Shown in pieces: positions 25,819-37,984 of a DNA stretch of 64,000 bases. The DNA lies in assembly GCA_905250025.1 (NCBI GenBank), contig CAJNOJ010000412.1, positions 1 through 64,000 of the forward strand, given 5' to 3'. Source of the DNA: Adineta ricciae. Its lineage: Eukaryota > Rotifera > Eurotatoria > Adinetida > Adinetidae. Position 1 is the stretch's first letter. Every line of letters starts with the position of its first letter. A program made the translations under genes and the position numbers. The notes beneath the pieces are model-generated. The model was not told where the DNA came from. It saw nothing but the letters and a program-made list of their open reading frames with translations, and did no database searches.

Positions 25819-25986
25819 ATAAAAATGACACATGACTCTATTTGCTGTTTGACACAAGTTTTCACATCAGATATGATGTTAATAATTCTGTCAGATGATA
25901 AGATTGTAAGTAAGAAAGTAAAAACAGCCGACGATATAAATACTAAGCAGTACGTCGGTTATTCTATTCGAAAAATAACAATTGCC

Positions 25987-26531
25987 ATGTGGTCGTTTGC
26001 TTCATTCGCTGCGTTTTTTATTCTAACGATTCTTATTTGTGCTCCATCAGACATTTCAGCAGATTGTCCATCTTGTTGTCATGATAATACCGGATGCAAT
26101 ACAGCCTATAACGGTCGTCCAGGTCTGTTAGTTGTTTAAAAAAAATACTATTTTACGAGTTGAATACTTTTTAGGTCAATGTTGTGGATCAGGATTCCTG
26201 CGATTCTGTTGTCCGAGTAAATATCATTCAGAAAACCTATCCCTTTCATACTTTATTTTTACTTCTAGCAAGTACAAGTTGTGGTTCATATCCCTACTGT
26301 ATCCAAGATCGATATTGGGGACATTTTACCCTTGGTCAATTAATCGGTCTTATTGCTGGTATTATTTTTGTGATCGTTTTGCTCCTTTCGATATGCGGTA
26401 TTCTATGTCGACGCTACCAAAAGCGGGGTGCAACGGCTTCTGCTCGTGTTATAACTTTGCCATCAACACCAGCCAACAATTATGGAACTTGCCCGCCACC
26501 TCCACCATACAATCAAAATACTACGAAATAA
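25987..26531 (+). CDS. Small Cys-rich single-pass membrane protein with PPxY tail, copy 1
   Basis: Three exons. Exon 1 has ATG 25987, a signal peptide (WSFASFAAFFILTILICAPS) and DCPSCCHDNTGC. Exon 2 has QCCGSGFLRFCCP. Exon 3 has CGSYPYC, a membrane helix (LIGLIAGIIFVIVLLLSIC), a basic stop-transfer and a tail ending CPPPPPYNQN, which contains a PPxY motif for WW-domain ligases. The layout resembles Shisa or VOPP1/WBP1-type adaptors, but the identity is not certain. The frame is open upstream to 25825, but copy 2 has a TGA in that extension and keeps this ATG with its signal peptide, so I chose 25987. Confidence 0.7.
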
Positions 26532-26659
26532 TTGCGACTGTTTTTTTTTCATTTTTCTCTTGTTTTCATAAATATGACAAAAATCTACTTAATTTCGTCG
26601 GGTGAAAATGAAGGATGAATGTTTATATGGTCGCATAGTGTATGTCTGTATTTGTAACT

Positions 26660-27693
26660 CTATTTTAGACGCAATAATTTTATTAATTCTTTCCGAAAAA
26701 CGCTACCACATAATGTATAGATGTAAAACTTGATGGTGTTGTTCAAAAAGAAGCAGATGACACAAATATTGAATATCGTATTTTCAATTGTCTGTCGGAG
26801 ATTTGACCTTACGTCATAAATTGTAGCCACAGAATAGAATTTATAGATACTGACAGGAAATGTCGAAATAATAAAGACTACAACCTAGATGAACAAAAAC
26901 GAATAGAAAACAGAACATGTTGGTAATTTTGTCCTACTTGTATGAGCAAAATGATCAATAGTTGTGCTTCTCGCCGTTGTGCACTTCGATTCGTTTCTGC
27001 TGGCAATGGCATTTTCGGAGTACTGAAATTTGTCGAGGGTGATACATTGATTCGGCGACGTTTTTCCCGAACATTTCTCAAAAGTAAACATCCAAAAATA
27101 ATCATAATCAGTGTAGGCGAGATAATTTCCAATAAAAACTGCATTAAACTGTCCACAATTTGACAAGAAATGTTCTGTTTCAATTGATAGCAGGATTGCG
27201 GTGCACCGAATAACTGTTGATTGATGTCAATGCAATAAAATTGTTCACCAAATGCCAGAATTCCGAAGACAATCACAGCAGATATGGATGCATAGACTTT
27301 TTTGACTGTAACCAAACGACGTTGATGAACGTCTGCTGATGAACACAAGTACCGTTCAATACAAGCTAGACTGATAAACCATCCTCCAGTGAATGCAGCT
27401 GCATAGGTAATGAAAAATCTGAATTTACAGAATATACTGGAGGTTTGCGATGGATCAACGCCGTATCCGTTAAGCAAACGGGTAAGAAGACCGATGCCAA
27501 TTGAAAATGAATCCGACACGGTCGCTGCTAGGAAATAAATCACACAGATATTGTTACGGAACGTTTTACGTGTGAAGATGAATAAATTCAGAACATTTCC
27601 AATAACGCCGATGGTTAGAAGAACAACGGTTACATAGCGATTGATTGATTGATTGATCAAAGCAAAGTTGATCGATGTAGACGAGGTCGACAT
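26660..27693 (-). CDS. Rhodopsin-like (class A) GPCR, copy 1
   Basis: About 326 residues, seven hydrophobic helices. TM1 has GVIGNVLNLFIF with the conserved Asn. TM2 has LAATVSDS. TM3 ends in ACIERYL, an ERY variant of the DRY motif. TM7 has NNTIKFYIY in place of NPxxY. A Cys pair fits the usual TM3-loop 2 disulfide. One phase-0 intron (26885-26937, 53 bases) lies at the start of TM6, and the second exon gives VVVFIISTFPVSIYKF and TM7. Intact in both copies. The ligand is unknown, and the TM7 variant suggests a lineage-specific receptor group. It is read against its plus-strand neighbours. Confidence 0.85.
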
Positions 27694-28727
27694 AATGCAA
27701 AGAAACGAATTAACTAATAGAGGTATTCGTTGCTTCTTCTTAGACTTTTGGTGAGCGTAATGCAGAGCATAAACATAGAAGGAATGTGACGTTTATATAT
27801 CTTATTTAACCTCGAATTCTACGCCTCAAATCTGTTTTACAGGTGTGAGATTCCTTTTAATCAGCTTAGTATAATGGTGATCATTATTCTCGGATGAGAA
27901 GCTGCCTTCAAGACATATTTCTGATTAAATTCAAGAAATTTCATTATGCACGTACCATTAGAATTAACAGTGCGCATATGGTTTTCATCCAACGCTCATA
28001 TTCTTACTGGTATTTCATTTAATTTTAAACGAGAAGAAGGTAATTAGAGTGTACGCCTTTCGCGTATGTTGCGCCCACGAATATTACATGAGCTTTCTCA
28101 ATGGTTTCGATAGAAAGATCGTCTGTCAGCGATGGAACGTCGGAAACTGGTCATATCAAGAAAGAGGAAATTAAATTTTTCCTCAGATGTAGTATGAAAA
28201 GTGGGGCCTTGATGAAAATATCCCAGTTTACATAACTGGTATTTCTTGAGTGAAGCCTTTGTTGCTTAGAGGGCTTGTGTTTTTTAATCAAAATAATATC
28301 ACTTTTGTACTGGTTTATGCTTCACTCACCAGCAGTAATCGGAATTTCAGAGGACAAAAATGTCACTGGATTTTAATGAGATTCTGTCAAAATTTTTGCG
28401 CCCAAATACAATAACCAAAGATGTCCTGCTGACATATACTACTCTTTCGTCATTAGTTTACTTAGAGTTTGTATATGGAGGGCAAACTTCCACTAATTCA
28501 GATGTGCTTTAAGTGACATCGTTTATATCCTCGATTGCAAGTCATAAGGTGTGTTTTCTTACATGATCAAAAAAAGAAATTCTATTATTGAACTTTGTTT
28601 CTTGTTAAATATTGTATGCTTTTTATCGTCATATAAAAAGTAACAGGCATTAGTATCTTCATTGTTCATAATGATCTTCGTAGTAATGCGCTAATTCTGC
28701 ACTATTTCTCAGCTTTCAGGCGTGTCG
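27694..28727. other. Intergenic region upstream of GPCR
   Basis: About 1 kb with no coding signal. It aligns with 42762-43796 in the second block, with more substitutions and indels than in genes. Probably GPCR promoter plus decayed sequence. Confidence 0.4.
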
Positions 28728-29422
28728 TATAATCCACTGAAACTCTACCTAAATACGTCATGGAGCTCAAATACCGTAACTATTATTAGCAATAGTACTG
28801 TAGATGAATACTTTCCTTTGGATTTTGTCCATCGATGTAAAAAAAAACTCAGTCGTATCATCGACAAGAAATATTTCTGCTAAGGTAACAAATTCATCAT
28901 GTTTGGGTATATTGATTAGTATTAACAGCATTGTTCACTGAGTGGTCGGCATTAAATAGTTTCTAAACCTTTAACTAATGACTGGAAACTAGTAGTAGTA
29001 GTAGAAACAGGCATTGCAGAGTTAATATTAACAACACTGAGAAATCCTCGTGGAATATTTATGAATGATACTAATAGAGATTTATAGATTACAGATTGCG
29101 AAAATCATCGAGTACAGTCGTTGGAATTCGGAAAATTAACTACCACAACAGAAGCTGATAGTGGATCTGGAAGTGTAACAATGATACTGATTTGTCCAAT
29201 TACGATTGTGTTAGATAATGATAGTTATCTATTTGTTGTTGATTCTGGTAATCATCGTGTTATGGATCAAAATGCCAATGGTTTTCGGTGTTTAGTTGGA
29301 TGTACATAGTCGATCGGCGCAGCATCGAACCAATTGAAGCAACTGTGGAGTCTGAGTTTTGACAGCTATGCAAATCTTTTGGTTTGTGACCAAGACAATG
29401 ATAGGATACAAAAATTAGCTTG
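28728..29422 (+). pseudogene. Decayed NHL exon, copy 1
   Basis: Starts like the functional NHL exons (GVSYNP.KLYLNTSWSSN) and ends with LICPITIVLDNDSYLFVVDSGNHRV, GFRCLVGCT and LSFDSYANLLVCDQDNDRIQKL. In between, the pattern is lost through frameshifts and stops. One stop (GATTTATAG near 29080) replaces the usual DLYVAD and is shared with the second copy. Another, after GCT at about 29309, is private to this copy. This is an old relic of the family found intact at 7935-13923. Confidence 0.75.
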
Positions 29423-29548
29423 ATCAGTGTTGAGAGTGAGTGTAATTTATTTCATTATTCATCTCATCATGAGCGTCTCAAAGTAGTGGGATCAGCTCGA
29501 TTTTGAATGCGGAGACAAGTGATGCTTCTTTCCTTTGGTATTGACAAT

Positions 29549-29671
29549 GATGGGAGATATGAATGACGGACAAAGATACCAAACAGCCATCTTACTACCA
29601 AATGAAACAGTCTTGATTACAGGTGGATCGAATGGTGGTAATTTTTCTCTCAACAATACTGAATTGTATTG
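29549..29671 (+). pseudogene. Kelch-like repeat fragment, copy 1
   Basis: A short open piece reading MNDGQRYQTAILLPNETVL, then ITGGSNG, close to the kelch/galactose-oxidase pattern (MNDGR..HTA.LLPNG.VLV.GG). No further blades follow and a stop comes soon, so it is a fragment. The partner at 44620-44767 is similarly isolated. Confidence 0.5.
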
Positions 29672-30363
29672 ACCTATTTCGAGAGAAAGATATTTGATTT
29701 CGTAGGCATACAGTGCATCTCTTGCTTATTATATGCCTTGAGTTGTTATTAAAAACATAAACACCTGGCTCTAGAATATTGCACCAGTTCATTATGGCGC
29801 TTGTTCACAGATAATTAGAAAGAAATAGTAACTCGCGTACATGATATAATTGATGCGGAAATGAAAAAAACTGCATGGTCAAAGCATTATTTATTAAACT
29901 CATTGCTATACTTTCATTCAGATAAATGTCTGACGAAGAGAGACATTCTTTCGTTCTTTCTTTTGGTATAGAACGAATAACAACTGAATCCACATAAAAT
30001 ATGTCATCATCAACCGTACGTCATTGAAAAAAAAAGTTTGACTGCTCGTTGTCACCATATACTCAATATAGAAGGAAAAGAAGGAAGAAAAAACCATAAT
30101 GTATGATTTGATTTGTGTTTACAGCGTATCTATCTCTTTTCTCTCCTCATATGATCCATACATTGACTACGATCATGCACATGGTCTATATTATCGAATA
30201 AAAAGAATGATTGTTTTGAAAAATACGTCTCATATGAAAGTACGCTGACACAGGCAATGTATTTTTTCAAAACAACTAACTGAATCTGACCTTTGAAATT
30301 TAGGGTAAAAAGTATCTATTCAATCTTTTTAGTATTTACTTCATTCTCGACAAAAAGAACAAC
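29672..30363. other. Spacer upstream of PLC-delta
   Basis: About 690 bases, AT-rich, no gene. Conserved in part with 44768-45433. The last 60 bases before the PLC start are well conserved and probably hold the 5' UTR. Confidence 0.35.
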
Positions 30364-33315
30364 ATGTCTATGATGAATCCAGAACAAATGAACGACATCC
30401 TAAATGAATTAAAGCTAGGCACTGTATTAGTGCGACGCAAACACGATGGAGAAAAATCATCTCGTCATTTTTATTTACATAAAAGTGAACAGTTCATAAC
30501 CCATCATCAACTAGATAAGACATTCGGTTCGCCAACACGCTGTGCGTATACACTATATGAATCCAATAAATCATCTTGTCTTTCTGATTTCCGACGTAGA
30601 TTATATAAATAAAATTGATGAAGTGCGCGTTGGTCTCAATACACGAACATTCGATCGACTAGTTCGGCATAAACTCCTCGAACAAGATAACGTAATTATG
30701 CGCGTTTAATTGTGGTCGGCATATGGTGGGAACTTTTCTTCTAGGACCGATGTGCCTTTTCGATATTTTTCAATAATTATCGAAATGAACTTCACTTTCT
30801 TGCAAATGACGAAAATATTCGAAACATTTGGGTCGAAGGTCTTCGATACCTCATGGAAACGCATGCACAAAAACGACAACGACACTTGATTAACGAAGCT
30901 AAGTAAGAGTGACAGACTATTGAAGAAAAACTTGAAAGTTTCTCGTAGTTGGATATTGAATTACTTCTATTTGGCGGATAAAGATGGTTCTAAATCGTTG
31001 TCGAAAAGCGAATGTCGACGGCTGCTAACCGATTCACTCAATGCAAAAGTTTCGGCGAAAGATTTCGACAAACTGTTTCAAGTAAAACGAGCCAATGAAA
31101 ACGTTGGGTGATGTATTTTCTTGAATGTATATAGGAAGCCGATCGAAGCGGAGAAGGACTACTAACAGCCGATGAGTTCCTCGAATTTTTTCACACGTTA
31201 ACTCGTCGTCGTGATCTTTATAATATAATGAGAAAGTAAGTAGAGAAATCTTCTATTTCGAACTTCATTTGTCAGTAAAGATACGCGAAAAATGACGAGA
31301 ACCATACGATTGATTCGATTTATTTAACAACCGAAGAACTATTGGAGTTCCTTCAAAAAGAACAAAACGTAAATTATTCATACGCTTTGAACGGTGACTA
31401 ATCAGTGTATTTCATTCTTTTTCTCAAGCAAGTTATGTTGAAAACTCCGAAAACCGATTCGAAATTTGAATTTTCATTGGAAATCGTCAACACTTGTGAA
31501 CAAGTACAAGAGCTAATCAAAGAATTCGAATTAAATGATGAAATAAGAGAAAAAGGTCATCTAAGCTTAAAAGGTAATAATTACAAAACTTAATGCTATG
31601 CGTATGTTCGCGCATCTCCATTCAACCTAGGCTTTCGAAATTTACTTCTATCCGATGATTTTGCTTTGATGAAACCGTGGTGTTCGCGTTTCGTCTATCA
31701 AGATATGACCAGGTAACAGAGATGCTAACTCTCTTCAAAATCTTATCGATAATTTAGGCCGTTGAGCGATTATTACATTAAGACCTCACACAATACGTAA
31801 GATGGATATACTTCGAAGCTGACGACTGTATTTGTTATACTCCTTTTATAGTTATTTATTTAATAATCAAATTGTTGGTGACAGTAATCCAGAAGCATAT
31901 AATCGCGCCTTGAAAGCTGGTTGTCGTGCCGTGGAAATCGACTGCTACGATGGTGATAATGGCCGACCGATAGTCAAACATGGCTTTACACTGGTTAAAC
32001 CATGTTTATTCGAATCAATCATTCGTTTTATTGAACCGAATCTTTTCAAAGCATCACCGTATCCCGTGATACTAGATCTGGAGAATCATTGTTCAATTGA
32101 ACAACAGCATGAAATGGCACGAATCTTACAACGCATACTTGGTGGTAAAGATCTCTAGCAAGAAAAACATAGCGTTGGAGAATGTTCTTCTTTGCTTGAA
32201 TAGATCGATTAATTTCGGAACCACTGTTGACTAAGGATTCATCGGTTTTACCGTCACCGGAAGATCTGAAATATAAAGTGCTGATTCGGGTAGAAGAAAA
32301 ATCAGTTTTTTGTTAAATCGGAATACATCGATCGGGTGTTTTTAGGGCGTGAAACTTCCTGCTCCAGTTGATGAACCACAAGTATAAATCTCTGTTTTCT
32401 TTCTTTCGAAATTAAATCTTCTGTGTTTAGATAACCGAAGAGAAGTCACCATATCTGTTTTTCTATTTACAAAATGTTCCATATCTTGACTATGAGAAGG
32501 CAAAAAATAGTCATGAATGTTATCATTCAGCCAATCTTGCAGAAAAGCATTTCGACCGAGCATGTAAAGCCGATCCATTAGGTGTGATTAAACAAACATT
32601 AAAATCTTCGCTTCGAATGTATCCCGATGGTCTTCGACAAGATTCCAGCAATCCGGATCCGATAGCGCCTTGGAATTTCGGTATACAAATGGTGGCGTTG
32701 AATTATCAAAACGACGACTCGGTCATGTCATTATCTTACGGGAAATTTATGGATAATGGAGGTTGTGGATACGTATTGAAACCAAAATATCTCACTGATA
32801 TTGATAAATCATTATTTAATCCTTTAAATTTTATTGTCAAACCACCAGCACTATCCGAATGTATTTTCGAACGCCCGCAACGTTTGATCATAAAAGTGAT
32901 TAGCGGACAATTTCTCCCTCGAGCTAATGAAACGACGACCGATATTCCTGACCCGTATGTTCTCATTTCGACACACGGAATACCATGTGATAAACAAACG
33001 AAGAAAACGAAGAAAATTGATGACAATGGTTTCGATCCGGAATGGAATGAAACATTCCAATTTGATATTCATTTTCCACAAATGTGTCTTATCCGATTCG
33101 ATGTATATGATCATGACCGATTTTCTCGTGACGATCGATTAGCGTATTTTTGTTTACCAGTCACCGCAATGCAGACAGGTTCAACCTTGCTTGATGCTGA
33201 TGTTTGTATTTATCTTATTCTCTTTGTAGGTTATCGTCATATACATTTGAGAGCAAAGAATAATAATCTGACTTATTCAACGATATTTATTCATGTTCAA
33301 TTCAAACCGATATGA
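30364..33315 (+). CDS. Phosphoinositide phospholipase C, delta type, copy 1
   Basis: Hydrolyses PIP2 to IP3 and diacylglycerol at membranes. Domain order as in PLC-delta: PH (30364-30905), EF hands (30950-31375, LADKDGSKSLSKSE and EADRSGEGLLTADEF), X catalytic box (31630-32148), a very short X-Y linker, Y box (32430-32850, QMVALNYQ and MSLSYGKFMDNGGCGYVLKP) and C2 (32870-33315). The active-site histidines are present: KTSHNTYL across an intron near 31790, and VKHGFTL near 31975. About a dozen short GT-AG introns. All joins I checked keep frame, ending GYRHIHLRAKNN...-stop at 33315. The gene appears intact and Ca2+-dependent by family. It lies tail to tail with the mucin-stalk gene. Confidence 0.9.
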
Positions 33316-33480
33316 AGTTCAACCATATTCGCAAAATGTCTTCATTCTCAGTAGTTCGACTCAATGACACAGAGACATAACTTGTCCACCCGATTATTTT
33401 TATTTAGAAATAGAAGCACTCACAAAAAAGTACACACTCTTTCATTAAGCGAATAGCAGTTCAAATCAGTGACATTGTCT

Positions 33481-34024
33481 TCATGATTGTACAATTTTTT
33501 TCATTCGCAGCTTATGCCGTGTACCAGCATTCACACGAGATGGACTGAACTTCTTCTCCAGTTTGATGAATGTAGCATACATAACCATAGTGTGTATAGG
33601 AGCCAATGCAGCAAATATCACAGCTGTCATCGTTGCCACAGATGATTTACATGCATCTTCCTATGAGAAATAGATAGAAAGCAGAGTTATACAAATATTC
33701 ACATAGAATGAAAAGTTTACGAAATCTTTTGGATACATGACAGCAACTGTGGACTCAGTTGTCACTCCTGGAATTGTTGGACCAGCTGTTGTTGGAGCTA
33801 GACAACACACAACATGAATGTGAAACACCATTGTGATATTTTATGACTTACCAGCTGTAGTTGGTGGTGTAGTTGTCGAAGTCGTTGATGGTGTTGTGAT
33901 AGGAGTAGTAGTTGTAACCACTATGCCAGTTGTTGTTAACTACAAAGATCAACAACCAGAATGACTGAAATGAAGTGTGCAACTAGATTCGCATACCAAA
34001 GTGTTGATACTTGTTGTCGATGTT
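33481..34024 (-). CDS. Mucin-stalk membrane protein, copy 1 (N-terminal part missing at assembly joint)
   Basis: Only the C-terminal exons are present: a Thr/Val-rich stalk, GVTTESTVAVMYPKDF, then EDACKSSVATM leading into a single membrane helix (TAVIFAALAPIHTIVMYAT) and a short basic tail ending at 33481. It matches the 3' part of 48536-51004 closely. The sequence breaks at the N at 34025 inside the stalk, so this is a truncated contig end and not evidence for a broken gene. Confidence 0.75.
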
Positions 34025-34025
34025 N
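34025..34025. other. Assembly joint (single N) between the two 15-kb blocks
   Basis: Left of the N is the minus-strand mucin-stalk gene. Right of it the sequence restarts inside the PLAT exon of a polycystin gene, matching 18914 onward. Two genes are cut mid-exon at the same base, which points to a contig join. Confidence 0.85.
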
Positions 34026-37000
34026 ATGAGAATGATACTCACATTCGAACATTGGCTGATCCTCATCGTCGCGTTTTGCAGCGAGGTGGAGTTGATGCAT
34101 TCCTTATGAGTGTTCCCAAATCATTGGGACAGTTGAATTGTATTCGTATTTGGCACGACAACAGTGGTAAAGGTTCCTCATCGTCGTGGTTCCTCAAATA
34201 TATCATCATTCGTGATCTTCAAACTATGCAAACGTTTCATTTCATCAGTCAACGATGGTTTGCAGTTGAGAAAGATGATGGGAAGATCGAACGTGTTCTG
34301 CATGCTGCAAGTGATATGGAAAAGAGTCAGTTCTCATTTGTGTTAACAAAGCGAACTTATCACAGTGTGTCTGATGGTCATCTTTGGTTTTCGATTTTTT
34401 CGCGTCCACCATCGAGCCAGTTCACTCGTGTGCAACGATGTACATGCTGTTTTGTTCTATTGCTTGTTTCGATGTTTCTCAATATTATGTACTATGACTT
34501 ATCAAACGAGGTGAAATCAAGAAACACAACTAGCTTATCGTTTGGCACTGTTCATTTCAGTTCTCAGCAGGTAAGTCACACAGTTTGTCTCGTTAGTTTA
34601 GTTTTGTGTTTTCGTTTATTTGTAGATCATAATCGGCATAGTTGTTGAAATGTTTGCATTGATTCCCAGTTTGTTGCTTGTTCAGCTGTTTCGGCGTGTT
34701 CGTCCTCGTCGACAACAACAGTCACCGCTACGGCAAGCGTTGTCAAAAGTCAAACTGAATGTTCAGAATGATCCTAATAGACAAAAGAATAGCAAGAAAA
34801 AGAAGAACACATTGATGTTTCCATGGTGGTGTATTTTGATTGCATATGGATTGTGTTTGGTATTAGTTGGCGTGTCCATTCTGTTTATTATTGCTCGTGG
34901 TATCGAGTTTGGTGACGCGAAAACACAAAAATGGTTGGTATCCGTTGTCAGTGGTATCTTTTCGTCCGTTCTCCTCACCCAACCGTTGAAAGTAAGATTT
35001 GCATCTCTTTTTGATCGAATACAATCCATTTGTTCTAACTTTAGATCATTGCATTGGCCATATTCTTCGCTTGCTTTTTTCGAAAGTCAACTAGTGAAAC
35101 AGAACCAGCTGGGCTGTTAGGTGATGATCAAGTTGATTTAGCGGCTGATGAAGAGTATCTTCACACGTTTCAGGTTTAAACTTTTCGGTTATTTGCGAGT
35201 TCAGTTTTAATTTACGTTTTGTAGAAGAAATCTCTGTTTGTTCATCCATCTTCAATTCGTGCTCAGCGCCTCAGTGATCATCAAATTAGTCAACTGCGTG
35301 ATGATCGACTGAAAGAAATCCAGATACGGAATGTCATCCGAGAGATGGTGTTGTATGTGTGTTTTCTGGTTGTCCTTTGTGCTGTTATCTATTCGAATCG
35401 CGACTCAAGTGCATACTATCAAGTCGATCATTTACGAAAGTATTTGCTCGACTCTAGACAAGAGAACCTGGACTTTACAAAAGTATGTTCCCTTTGTGAA
35501 TATGTTTATGTTGTAGAGTGTTATGGTCAATTTAGATTGCAACAATAGATGAATACTGGAATTGGCTGGAAAAGAGTTTAATTATCAATCTGCGAGCTCA
35601 ACAATGGTATAATGGCGATCCACCGCGCAGTCTCACTGGTTTCATTGACGACAAATCAAATCGGTTGATTGGATGGGCAACGATGAGACAGTTAAGAGTC
35701 AAAGCTGAATTATGTCGGCAACAGAATGTGTTCTCCTTGACATGTGCAGCTGATTATAGTTTGCGGAACGAAGACAAACAGTCGTATGCTCCTGCATGGC
35801 AAAATCAATCATCACAAATCTACCATTCGTCAGTTACAAAAGCGTTTACGTATCAGTCTGGTGATGTATTGGATACATATGTGTATGTTGGAGATCATGC
35901 AAGTTATGCAAGTGGTGGTTATGTGTATGAATTTCGTGGTCGTTTGAGTGATCTTCAAAGCAATCTTTCCCAACTTCATCAGCTTGGCTGGATCGACAAT
36001 CAGACTCGAGCTGTCATCATTCAAATGACTTTGTACAATCCAAATGTTGCTCTATTTACGGCTGTCACTTTCCTTGCTGAATTCCTCTCATCGGGCGGAG
36101 TATTCAGCAGTGCTCGTTTCGAGCCGATCAGTTTTTATGGTACTGATACTTCACTACATATTCTCAATAGCAGTTCTCTTTTTTTCTTTTTCAGCATTTA
36201 CGTCGACGCTTCAGTTAGTATGCACGATAGTTTACATGTTATTCATATGTTATTTCATGTGGCTCGAAGTACGACTGTTGATAGAGATGAAATGGAAATA
36301 TTTCAATCAATTCTGGTCGTATGTGGATGCTGGAATAATTGCTTGTTCATGGGCAAGTGTTGGCATTTATATTTGGCGACTCGGAGAAAGCCGACGAATC
36401 GGAAAATTATTCGAAAAGACCAATGGATATGTTTATATCAACTTACAATTGGCCTCATTTATTAACAATGCTTTAACAGATTTATTGAGTTTTTGTTGCT
36501 TTTTCGGTACAATTCAATTAATCAAATTATGCCGTATCAATAGAAAGCTTATCTTATTTATTCGTACTCTTCAGTGCGCAGCCAAAGAGTTACTATCCTT
36601 CTCGTTCGTGTTTTCGTTTGTGTTCCTATCATTTCTTTGTCTCTTCTATTTACTATTCGTTTCAAAATTACCTGAATGTTCAAGTTTACTGGGAACAGCT
36701 CAGATGTTATTCGAAATGACCTTGATGAAGTTTGATGCACATGAACTGAGTGGAGCTGCAGCATTTCTTGGTCCATTTTGTTTCAGTTTATTCATTTTTA
36801 TGGTTGTTTTCATTTGCTTGAGCATGTTTGTATCGATCATCAATGACAATTTTCGTCGTGCAAGAGAGAATGTGGACGACAGAAAGGAAGACTTGTTAGC
36901 GTTAATCATCGAAAGATTTAAAAGATGGTCAAGTAAGAAATATTCAGCGCAATTTCATTCGTATTGTTCTTTTCGATCTACTTAGGACTGAAAAGATTCA

Positions 37001-37194
37001 CTGAAGAAGATTGGCTGGCTGAAAGAGACGCACAGATGCGTGGAAACTATTACGACCCAATCGAAAAATTTCCAGATAGAATCGATCAATTATTCGTTGC
37101 TCTGGATAAAGTATGTCGACCTACTTATTCTATACAAGACCGAGAAAGTCGTGTCACTTTTATCTATTTACAGATCCACGCAGATCAAAAATGA
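34026..37194 (+). CDS. Polycystin-1-family channel, copy 2 (3' half only)
   Basis: Starts inside the PLAT domain at the assembly joint and continues to the same IHADQK stop at 37194. Exons and introns match 18914-22090. It carries the rest of PLAT, the membrane helices after it, the polycystin extracellular domain (about 35535-36140) and the six-helix channel region (about 36200-36930). The intron near 36140-36195 has its own sequence but the same phase (G|CA, giving AFTS). No frameshift was seen. The NHL, REJ and GPS parts are not present for this copy in the window. Channel-region residues are nearly identical to copy 1. Confidence 0.85.
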
Positions 37195-37984
37195 AGACAT
37201 TGCCATATGATAAAAAAAAACATTTCTCATCAATATTCTAGCTATCAAATGCTTGTGTGATAAAGTATTGTCCGCTACTCAGTGTTTATTCATAATCAAT
37301 AAATTCAGCCCAAGAAACGTCTCACATAAAACAAGTTCTTTACGAATGATGCGGAAAAGAGAGACGTCCGAACTTTTCGACCTATGTACGACTATATATA
37401 CAAACAATAATGAAAGAAGAGTCTCAAGTGTAAAGAAAAAACACGTCATATAATTAATATTCATCATTTCCTCCAATAAGCTGATCAGAATTTCTCAGCG
37501 CTAATTCACCTCGATAGAATTACAAAGTTTTCTCCTTGGCTTGCTTCATCGATGATGAATAAGAAATGTGAGCTATATTTGACAACGAACGATATGAAAA
37601 TGAACTTTGATCTGAAGCTGAATGGTGCACTTCTTTTCTTGTTGATCCATTCAAAATAAAAGGAATGACTTTTAAATAAATATTCAGATACACATTAGCA
37701 AATTGTACGGAAATAGAACTCTGGAAAATAGTTTGATTTGTGTATAATAATGTCGAGATAATTGACTTCTATGTATTTTTAGTTACTCAAAGATCTTCTT
37801 ACATTCATCATGATTCAACATTGCTAATTCATCTGGTTGCTGAGCTGAAAAACTAATTATCACTTTGTCATCAGATACATACAGATCCCATATAAATAAT
37901 AGATTAGAAAAAGGACATATTTTTCGCTCTGCTTGCTCTCATTTAGTCGCTTTGAGCTGTGTCGTTTATCGTTCACTCTGAATA
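37195..37984. other. Spacer: polycystin 3' flank and receptor 5' flank, copy 2
   Basis: About 790 bases, no gene. AATAAA at 37298-37303 is the likely polyadenylation signal. Aligns with 22091-22912, with one deletion of about 90 bases near 37470. Confidence 0.45.

Larger units (their letters stand above)
18914..34024. repeat. First copy of a 15-kb repeated gene block
   Basis: Runs from inside the polycystin PLAT domain to the Thr-rich stalk of the minus-strand mucin-like gene. The whole order (polycystin 3' half, nuclear receptor, acyltransferase, PPxY protein, GPCR, NHL/kelch relics, PLC-delta, mucin-stalk gene) is repeated at 34026-49082 with introns and spacers aligned and only scattered substitutions and small indels. 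It ends at the N at 34025. Confidence 0.9.

Noticed and set aside
25825..25986. Longer N-terminus for the PPxY membrane protein
   Set aside because: The second copy has a stop in this extension while the downstream ATG and signal peptide are conserved.
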